Positions 6,216 to 11,670 of a stretch of 11,670 bases of DNA are shown here, one piece after another. The notes under the pieces were generated by a model. That model made no database searches and was not told where the DNA came from. It was given only the letters and a program-made list of their open reading frames with translations. Made by a program: the position numbers and the translations under genes. Source of the DNA: Actinomycetes bacterium. GTDB taxonomy: Bacteria; Actinomycetota; Acidimicrobiia; Acidimicrobiales; SZUA-35. The DNA lies in assembly GCA_024227975.1 (NCBI GenBank), contig JAAETV010000571.1, positions 1 to 11,670 on the forward strand, written 5' to 3'. The first letter of the stretch is position 1; each line of letters opens with the position of its first letter.

Positions 6216-8747
6216 CTATTCTTCGGCTTCGGCCAGTTCTGGCGTCGAGGGGGGCTGGAAGCCTTCGTGGGCGGTGAAGCTCAAGTCCTCTTCCCCATCG
6301 TCGTTGGTCACGACATCGACGACGATGATCTGGCCGGCCCTGAACTCCTTGTACAGGAGTTTCTCGGAGAGGGTATCTTCGATGCTGCGCTGGATGGCTC
6401 GGCGCAGCGGCCGGGCACCCATCGTCGGGTCGTAGCCCTTGTCGGCCAAGAAGTGCTTGGCTTCGACGGTGAGCTCCATGCCGATGCCCTGACCTTCGAG
6501 CTGGCCAACGACCCGCTTGATCATCAGGTCGACGATCTCGGTGACTTCCTCACGGCTGAGCTCGTGGAAGACGATCGTCTCGTCGATCCGGTTTAGGAAC
6601 TCAGGGCGGAAGTGCTGCTTGAGCGCATCGTGGACCTTCTCCTTCATCCGCTCGTAGCTGACGGCCTCGTCGTTCTTGGCGAACCCGAGGGTCGACTTCC
6701 GCAGATCCTGGGTACCAAGGTTTGAGGTCATGATCAGTACGGTGTTTCGGAAGTCGACCGACCGACCCTGGCTGTCGGTGAGACGCCCCTCTTCCAGGAT
6801 CTGGAGGAGGGCGTTGAACACGTCGGGGTGCGCCTTCTCGATCTCGTCGAACAGAACGACTGAGAATGGCTTGCGACGAACGGCTTCGGTCAGCTGCCCG
6901 CCTTCCTCATAGCCCACATAGCCCGGAGGTGAACCAACCAGTCGGCTGACCGTGTGTTTCTCCATGTACTCGGACATGTCGAGGGTGATCATGGCGCTGT
7001 CGTCGCCGAACAGGAAGTCCGACAGGGTTCGTGCGAGCTCGGTCTTGCCGACACCAGTTGGGCCGAGGAAGATGAACGAGCCTGACGGGCGCTTGGGGTC
7101 CTTCAGGCCAGCCCGGGTGCGGCGGATCGACTGGGACACGGCCCGGATTGCATCCTGTTGGCCGATGACCCGCTTGTGCAGTTCGTCTTCCATGCGGAGG
7201 AGCTTCTCGGTCTCCTCCTCAGTGAGCTTGTAGACGGGTATTCCGGTCCAGATCGACAGGACCTCGGCGATAGATTCCTCGTTGACCTCATCGAACAGAT
7301 CGACCCCGGAGGCCTTGATCTCGGTCTCCATTTCTTCCCGCTTGGAGAGGAGGTCCTTCTCGGAGTCACGCAGGCGGCCGGCCTCTTCGAAGTTCTGGGC
7401 CTCGACGGCTTCCTTCTTCTTGGATACGACCTCGGCGATCTCGTTCTCGAGCTCTTTGAATGCTGGCGGGGTGGCCATTCGCTTGATGCGAAGCCGGGAA
7501 CCGGCCTCGTCGATCAGGTCGATGGCCTTGTCCGGGAGATGGCGGTCGGAGATGTAGCGGTCGGCCAGGTTGGCCGCGGCGACGAGGGCCTGGTCGGTGA
7601 TAGTGACCCGGTGGTGGCTCTCGTATCGGTCGCGGAGACCCTTGAGGATCTCGATTGTGTGCTCGACGGTTGGCTCTTCGACCTTGATCGGCTGGAAGCG
7701 CCGCTCCAGGGCTGCGTCCTTCTCCAGGTGCTTGCGATACTCGTCGAGAGTGGTGGCACCAATGGTCTGGAGCTCACCACGAGCCAACATCGGCTTGAGG
7801 ATGCTGGCGGCGTCAATAGCGCCTTCGGCCGCACCCGCTCCCACCAGAGTGTGGAGCTCGTCGATGAACAGGATGATGTCGCCCCGAGTCTTGATCTCCT
7901 TCAAGACTTTCTTGAGTCGTTCCTCGAAATCACCGCGGTAGCGGCTACCGGCGACGAGGGCACCGAGGTCGAGGGTGTAGAGCTGCTTGCCCCGGAGAGT
8001 GTCCGGCACATCATCATCGGCAATCTGCTGAGCCAGGCCCTCGACGATGGCCGTCTTGCCGACACCGGGTTCACCGATGAGGACGGGGTTGTTCTTCGTC
8101 CGCCGGCTGAGGACCTGCATGACTCGTTCGGCTTCTCGGGCCCGTCCGATGACGGGATCGAGCTTCTTCTCCCGCGCCAACTGGGTGAGATTGCGACCGA
8201 ACTGGTCGAGGATCAGCGACCCGGACGGAGCGTCCGGGCTACCTCCACCGCTAGTGGCGCCGGCCTTGCCCCCACCTTCGGCCGGAGCATTGCCCGAGCC
8301 AGTGGGGCCGGAGTAGCCGGAGAGGAGCTGGATCACCTGCTGCCGGACCCGTGACAGATCGGCCCCCAGCTTGACCAGCACCTGAGCGGCGACACCCTCG
8401 CCCTCACGGATCAGGCCGAGAAGGATGTGCTCGGTACCGATGTAATTGTGACCCAGCTGGAGCGCCTCTCGCAGGGAGAGCTCCAGTACCTTCTTGGCCC
8501 GCGGCGTGAAGGGGATATGGCCGCTCGGTGACGAGCCACCCTGACCGATGATGTCCTCGACCTGGCTGCGTACCGCTTCGAGGGAGATCGACAGTGATTC
8601 AAGGGCCTTGGCGGCGACGCCTTCACCCTCATGAATCAAGCCGAGAAGGATGTGCTCGGTACCGATGTAGTTGTGATTCAACAACCGAGCTTCTTCTTGG
8701 GCAAGCACCACAACCCGGCGGGCACGATCGGTAAAGCGTTCGAACAT
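6216..8747 (-). CDS. clpC: ATP-dependent Clp protease ATP-binding subunit ClpC
   Basis: ClpC is the cytosolic AAA+ ring that unfolds substrates and feeds them to ClpP. The 843 residues match the family's normal length. The two Clp-N repeats are at 1-145 (each with [14 protein letters not shown]), where adaptors and phosphoarginine bind in relatives. A glycine/serine-rich linker follows, then the D1 ATPase (Walker A GEPGVGKT at 225-232, Walker B LFIDE at 293-297, arginines R349-R350). A UVR/coiled-coil middle segment lies at about 436-471, then D2 (Walker A GPTGVGKT at 562-569, Walker B LFDE at 632-635). The LGF loop at 687-689 is the ClpP-docking tripeptide. All catalytic motifs are intact. 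The ATG is preceded by GGAGG at five bases, a strong ribosome binding site. The gene is transcribed away from the polyprenyl synthase. No ClgR-type operator was recognised upstream. Confidence 0.98.
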   Translation of the reverse strand: MFERFTDRARRVVVLAQEEARLLNHNYIGTEHILLGLIHEGEGVAAKALESLSISLEAVRSQVEDIIGQGGSSPSGHIPFTPRAKKVLELSLREALQLGHNYIGTEHILLGLIREGEGVAAQVLVKLGADLSRVRQQVIQLLSGYSGPTGSGNAPAEGGGKAGATSGGGSPDAPSGSLILDQFGRNLTQLAREKKLDPVIGRAREAERVMQVLSRRTKNNPVLIGEPGVGKTAIVEGLAQQIADDDVPDTLRGKQLYTLDLGALVAGSRYRGDFEERLKKVLKEIKTRGDIILFIDELHTLVGAGAAEGAIDAASILKPMLARGELQTIGATTLDEYRKHLEKDAALERRFQPIKVEEPTVEHTIEILKGLRDRYESHHRVTITDQALVAAANLADRYISDRHLPDKAIDLIDEAGSRLRIKRMATPPAFKELENEIAEVVSKKKEAVEAQNFEEAGRLRDSEKDLLSKREEMETEIKASGVDLFDEVNEESIAEVLSIWTGIPVYKLTEEETEKLLRMEDELHKRVIGQQDAIRAVSQSIRRTRAGLKDPKRPSGSFIFLGPTGVGKTELARTLSDFLFGDDSAMITLDMSEYMEKHTVSRLVGSPPGYVGYEEGGQLTEAVRRKPFSVVLFDEIEKAHPDVFNALLQILEEGRLTDSQGRSVDFRNTVLIMTSNLGTQDLRKSTLGFAKNDEAVSYERMKEKVHDALKQHFRPEFLNRIDETIVFHELSREEVTEIVDLMIKRVVGQLEGQGIGMELTVEAKHFLADKGYDPTMGARPLRRAIQRSIEDTLSEKLLYKEFRAGQIIVVDVVTNDDGEEDLSFTAHEGFQPPSTPELAEAEE

Positions 8748-8775
8748 GGAGTCCTCCAGAAAGGGTCCTGAGGAG

Positions 8776-8801
8776 AAGTATTGGTCAGCCTACAAGTATT
8801 G
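8776..8801. promoter_or_regulatory. AAGTATTG direct repeat in the clpC leader, possible operator
   Basis: Two identical 8-mers (8776-8783 and 8794-8801) are spaced 18 bases start to start, between about 29 and 54 bases upstream of the clpC ATG. Their A/T content is high for this region. Repeats in this position could be a regulator site or overlap a promoter. No known factor site is matched. Confidence 0.3.
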
Positions 8802-9042
8802 ACATCGGTGTTCTCGACGGGGGCGTACACCCGCTGACTCCCCTTCGGCAGGAAGCGGCGGGTCTGGAGGGCCAAATCTAACCCCTTCACATCGAGTCAG
8901 CGCTATCAGGGTACCGTTCGACCCAAGATCGGCGCGACATAGTGGGCCCACGTCAGGTGCTTGTGGAAGCAGGTGATCTGGTAACAGGCTTGATCGGGGT
9001 CGGCGTTGGTGCTTGGACTTTGAACGACCAGCAAGGGCCGAG

Positions 9043-9074
9043 TTGACCCGAACCCCCAACCTGTCCTCTACCTT
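9043..9074 (+). promoter_or_regulatory. Candidate promoter for a leaderless polyprenyl synthase mRNA
   Basis: TACCTT (9069-9074) fits the TAnnnT form of actinobacterial -10 boxes and ends six bases before the GTG at 9081, so transcription would start on the start codon. TTGACC at 9043-9048 is a -35-like hexamer, though the 20-base spacing is long. The absence of any Shine-Dalgarno sequence before 9081 supports a leaderless start. Confidence 0.45.
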
Positions 9075-9080
9075 GTACGA

Positions 9081-10091
9081 GTGGCTACGAATCCCCTGTC
9101 AGCGCTACCAAACGCCGATCTCAACGCCTCTCGCATCGAAACGTGCCTGCTCGACACGGTCCGGATCGACGGCGACGAGTATCTCTCGGAGATCGCCTCC
9201 CACCTCATCAAGGCCGGAGGCAAGCGCCAGCGGCCCCTTTTCACCGCAGCCTCGGCCGCCACCGGCCTAGCCGACGGTGAGGTGGTAGACGACGAGGTCA
9301 TCCGAGGCGGAGTTGCGGTCGAACTGGTCCAGGTTGGGTCGCTATACCACGACGACGTGATGGATGAGGCCGAGATCCGTCGCCAGGTCGTCAGCGTCAA
9401 TGCCCGCTGGGGCAATCTGCGGGCCATCGTGGCCGGCGACTTCCTCCTGGCCAAGGCATCGGAGATCGCAGCCAGCCTCGGAACCGAGGTGGCGGGCCTG
9501 TTGGCCAGGACGATCGGTGACCTGTGCCGGGGACAGGTGGCCGAGTTGCAGACCCTCTATGACGTGAACCGGACCGAGGCCCAGTACTTCCCGTCGATCG
9601 CGGGCAAGACGGCGAGCCTATTCTCGGCCGCCACTCGCATCGGGGGAATCGTCTCCGGCCGCGACCAGACCATGATCGAGCAGCTGGCCACCTTCGGTCA
9701 GCTCTACGGGATGGCATTCCAAGTGATCGACGACATTCTCGATGTGATCGCAACCGACGAGCAGCTTGGAAAGCCAGCAGGCAAGGACATGCTGGAAGGC
9801 GTCTACTCCCTTCCTGTGATCCACACCCTGGCCTCCCCCGTCGGTTCGAAGCTACGCGACCTGCTCCTGAACGGCGGATCGGACAGTGGACTGGCCGAGG
9901 CCGACCGTCTCTCCGCCATCGAGATCGTACGCAACGGCCCCGGGGTGGAGAGCGCTCGGCTGGTGGCCGAGGGCTTCGTACAGCGAGCGAGGACGACCAT
10001 CGCCTCGGTCTCCGATAACCAGGCAAGCCACGCCCTCGGCGACACCGCCCAACACCTCCTCGACTCTGTGGCCGCGGCCCAGGTCGCCTAG
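9081..10091 (+). CDS. trans-Polyprenyl diphosphate synthase (all-E prenyltransferase)
   Basis: The enzyme extends an allylic diphosphate with isopentenyl diphosphate units, giving chains used for menaquinone side chains or other isoprenoids. Family hallmarks are in order: GGKRQRP at 46-52, first aspartate-rich motif DDVMD at 91-95, GDFLLAKA at 119-126, GQVAEL at 151-156, K176, FQVIDDILD with second aspartate-rich motif D217-D221, and GKPAGKD at 230-236. Length (336) is normal. The residues four and five before the first motif are small (S, G) and not aromatic, which in this family favours long products; a medium- to long-chain (C30-C50) menaquinone-type synthase is likelier than farnesyl or geranylgeranyl synthase, but chain length is an inference. 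GTG 9081 was chosen because the -10-like TACCTT lies six bases before it and no ribosome binding site is present. The histidine kinase begins 78 bases downstream on the same strand. Confidence 0.93.
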   Translation: MATNPLSALPNADLNASRIETCLLDTVRIDGDEYLSEIASHLIKAGGKRQRPLFTAASAATGLADGEVVDDEVIRGGVAVELVQVGSLYHDDVMDEAEIRRQVVSVNARWGNLRAIVAGDFLLAKASEIAASLGTEVAGLLARTIGDLCRGQVAELQTLYDVNRTEAQYFPSIAGKTASLFSAATRIGGIVSGRDQTMIEQLATFGQLYGMAFQVIDDILDVIATDEQLGKPAGKDMLEGVYSLPVIHTLASPVGSKLRDLLLNGGSDSGLAEADRLSAIEIVRNGPGVESARLVAEGFVQRARTTIASVSDNQASHALGDTAQHLLDSVAAAQVA

Positions 10092-10158
10092 GACCCTGCG
10101 GCACCACCAACCACGCCGACCGAGGCCTTGCGCTCACTGGGTGTCAATCGTGGTTCGT

Positions 10159-10164
10159 TAGTAT
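10159..10164 (+). promoter_or_regulatory. -10-like box for a leaderless histidine kinase mRNA
   Basis: TAGTAT matches four of six consensus bases and ends five bases before the ATG at 10170, so the transcript could begin at or next to the start codon. No good -35 is visible at normal spacing and no Shine-Dalgarno sequence lies before the ATG. This also argues that the kinase is transcribed separately from the polyprenyl synthase. Confidence 0.45.
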
Positions 10165-10169
10165 CGTCA

Positions 10170-11402
10170 ATGGACATGGCCGTCGACGAGGCTCCCGCAG
10201 GCACCGGCGGTGGTAGCCGCCGGTCCGAGACGAGCTCGATCCGGCTGACCACAGCTCGGCTCTCCCCTCCTACCCGACGCGGCTTGCTCCGCGGGCTCTT
10301 GGCCTACCGCTGGTTGACGATCGCCTGGGCCACTAGTGCTTTCGGCTGGGAGGTGTGGAGCCGCGGCTCCTCGTCACAGGAGGCAGTGGCCCATCCGATC
10401 ACCGGGTTCGTCCTGCTGGGGGCGGCGATCGCCCTCACTGCCTACCTCAGCTGGCTCTTCAGCCAGGGTCCCGACCGGCTCCTTCAACCTTGGCCGGTCT
10501 ACACCGAGATCGGGGTCGGCACGATCATGCTGTTGGCCGACACCTGGGTATTCGGCTCCGGTGACCATCGCCAGACTCTGCCCTCGGTGTGGGTGGTTGC
10601 CGCCGTCGCCACTGCGGCCATTGCCGGGGGCAGGCGAGCGGCCGTGGCGACCGGGCTCGGGATGGGGCTGGCCCACTATGTCGGCCTGGTGCCCTTCTCT
10701 GAGTCGATCCGATCTGGTCTCACCGGGCTGGCCACGATGGTGTTGCTCGGCGTGAGTGGTTGGGTCCTCGGATACCTCCTGCGGTGGCTGCGAGCAGCGG
10801 AGAGGTCAATCTCGGCCTACCGGGCCAGGGAAGAGGTGGCCCGAACCCTGCACGATGGGGTGCTGCAGACTCTTGCCGTCATCCAGCGTCGCAGCGACGA
10901 TGACAAGCTGGTGGCACTGGCCAGAGACCAGGAGACCGAGCTGCGGGACTATCTGTTCGGCGGATTCGGATCCGCCGATGGGGCGGATCGATCGGACCTG
11001 GCGGCGGCTCTGCGGGCGGCGGCCAGGCGGGCCGAGGAGCGCTACCAGATCAGGCTCAACCTGGTCCTGGCCCCCGACCTGCCCAAGATCGGCGAGGATT
11101 CGACCGATCGCTTGTCAGGGGCCGTTGGGGAAGCGCTGACCAATGCAGTGAAGCATGGGGGGGCCTCGACGGCCACCATCTACGCCGAGCCGGTTGACGA
11201 TGACGTCTCAGGGCCGGGAGAGCATGGGCGCGCTCGCGTCTTCGTCTCGGTGAAGGACAATGGCGAGGGTTTCACCGAGGGTGAGATCGTCGAGGGTGAG
11301 GGGTTGCGGCGCTCAATTCGGGGTCGGGTGGCCGAAGTTGGGGGTCATGTCGAAGTGGATGGTCGACCGGGCCGTGGAACCGAGATAAGGATGTGGGTAT
11401 GA
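10170..11402 (+). CDS. Membrane sensor histidine kinase, NarL/DesK-type (HisKA_3 and HATPase)
   Basis: This is the sensor half of a two-component system with the response regulator that follows. After a 40-residue cytoplasmic N-terminus, about six hydrophobic segments lie between residues 45 and 205 (for example 77-97, 110-128, 183-205) with only short loops, so the signal is probably sensed in or at the membrane. The dimerisation helix carries REEVARTLHDGVLQTL with the phosphoacceptor H228, the HD-start form typical of kinases paired with NarL regulators. The ATPase domain has EALTNAVKHG (N325), VKDNGEGF (D363, G365, G367) and GEGL (376-379). The closing GRGTEIRMWV is the usual domain end. 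ATG 10170 was chosen over an in-frame TTG at 10128 because TAGTAT lies just before it. The stop overlaps the regulator ATG as ATGA, implying translational coupling. The stimulus cannot be deduced. Confidence 0.92.
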   Translation: MDMAVDEAPAGTGGGSRRSETSSIRLTTARLSPPTRRGLLRGLLAYRWLTIAWATSAFGWEVWSRGSSSQEAVAHPITGFVLLGAAIALTAYLSWLFSQGPDRLLQPWPVYTEIGVGTIMLLADTWVFGSGDHRQTLPSVWVVAAVATAAIAGGRRAAVATGLGMGLAHYVGLVPFSESIRSGLTGLATMVLLGVSGWVLGYLLRWLRAAERSISAYRAREEVARTLHDGVLQTLAVIQRRSDDDKLVALARDQETELRDYLFGGFGSADGADRSDLAAALRAAARRAEERYQIRLNLVLAPDLPKIGEDSTDRLSGAVGEALTNAVKHGGASTATIYAEPVDDDVSGPGEHGRARVFVSVKDNGEGFTEGEIVEGEGLRRSIRGRVAEVGGHVEVDGRPGRGTEIRMWV

Positions 11403-11670
11403 GCAACGAACGGGGTTCCAGCGGCTGGAAGACTCGGGTGACCGTTGTCCTGGCCGATGACCATCCCATCTGGAGGTCCGGTGTACGGGCTGATCTGGGT
11501 GAGAACTTCCAGATCGTGGGCGAGGCGACCGATGCCGATGAGGCGATTGCCGTCATCAAGGCGACCAACCCCGACGTCGTCATCTGCGACTTGAACATGC
11601 CGAACGGGGGTGGCCTCAAGGTGGCCCGAGAGTGCGGTGAGACGAGCAACATCGTCATGCTCACCGTGTC
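11399..11670 (+). CDS. NarL/FixJ-family response regulator, receiver domain (cut by window end)
   Basis: Ninety codons of a receiver domain are visible: VTVVLADDHPIWRSGVR with the acidic pair D20-D21, VVICDLNMPNGGG with phosphoacceptor D64, and IVMLT with T89 as the conserved threonine. The LADDHPxxRxG opening is characteristic of the NarL/FixJ (LuxR-HTH) class, so a DNA-binding HTH should follow beyond the window. It begins in the ATGA overlap with the histidine kinase stop, making the kinase its evident partner. The target genes are unknown. Confidence 0.92.
   Translation, partial: MSNERGSSGWKTRVTVVLADDHPIWRSGVRADLGENFQIVGEATDADEAIAVIKATNPDVVICDLNMPNGGGLKVARECGETSNIVMLTV

Larger units (their letters stand above)
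8748..9080. other. Divergent intergenic region between clpC and the polyprenyl synthase gene
   Basis: This 333-bp stretch must hold the promoters of both flanking genes. Visible are the clpC ribosome binding site (CCTCC at 8753-8757 on the plus strand) and two exact copies of AAGTATTG in direct orientation, 18 bases apart, at 8776-8783 and 8794-8801. There is also a 10-bp perfect palindrome, GTGGGCCCAC, at 8942-8951. A TTGACA at 8799-8804 on the plus strand has no good partner -10. No tRNA, small gene or riboswitch was recognised, and no convincing clpC promoter could be assigned. Confidence 0.6.

Noticed and set aside
7158..8354. 398-codon open frame on the plus strand opposite clpC
   Set aside because: It is antisense to a fully conserved clpC. 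Long antisense frames are expected in high-GC genes, and the product resembles no protein.
8678..8890. Small minus-strand frame starting upstream of and overlapping clpC
   Set aside because: It runs through the strong clpC ribosome binding site in another frame, and its product looks like random translation.
8942..8951. Palindrome GTGGGCCCAC in the clpC/polyprenyl synthase gap
   Set aside because: It is perfect but only 10 bp, with no loop and no symmetric extension; such sites occur by chance in G/C-rich DNA. Noted only as part of the intergenic entry.

Overview
The window looks like chromosomal DNA of a high-GC Gram-positive bacterium of the Actinomycetota. The supporting signs are strong G/C bias at third codon positions, GTG and TTG starts, an actinobacterial-type ClpC with two N-terminal repeats and a UVR segment, an LppM-like lipoprotein domain, and two genes whose -10-like boxes sit 5-6 bases before the start codon, as in leaderless actinobacterial mRNAs. 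An uncultured member of the Acidimicrobiia would fit, but that is an inference from overall style and not from a marker gene.

Left part, 1-3796, minus strand: a carbohydrate-processing pair. A sulfatase of the formylglycine type (2110-3741) is followed by a family 3 glycoside hydrolase carrying a PA14 insert (2113 down to the window edge, C-terminus missing). The two are coupled by a TTGA stop/start overlap. Neither has a signal peptide, so both probably act in the cytoplasm on imported, partly sulfated sugars. The sulfatase start in turn overlaps (ATGA) the last codons of a gene that is otherwise gone.

Scar region, 3797-4455: a 283-bp segment bounded by 29-bp imperfect inverted repeats (26/29 identical) lies next to a tyrosine recombinase that has lost most of its catalytic domain and the HxxR arginine. 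This debris separates the carbohydrate operon from housekeeping genes and appears to have cut off the gene upstream of the sulfatase.

Middle, 4450-8747, minus strand: an unusual single-chain protein joins an LppM-like extracytoplasmic domain, one membrane helix and a cytoplasmic HAD hydrolase. Upstream of it, across a 191-bp gap filled by two tandem copies of a 92-bp hairpin-bearing repeat, is clpC, the unfoldase of the ClpCP protease.

Right part, 8748-11670, plus strand: after a 333-bp divergent intergenic region come a trans-polyprenyl diphosphate synthase, and then a membrane histidine kinase overlapping by ATGA a NarL-type response regulator cut by the window end. These two form a two-component system whose signal cannot be told from the sequence.
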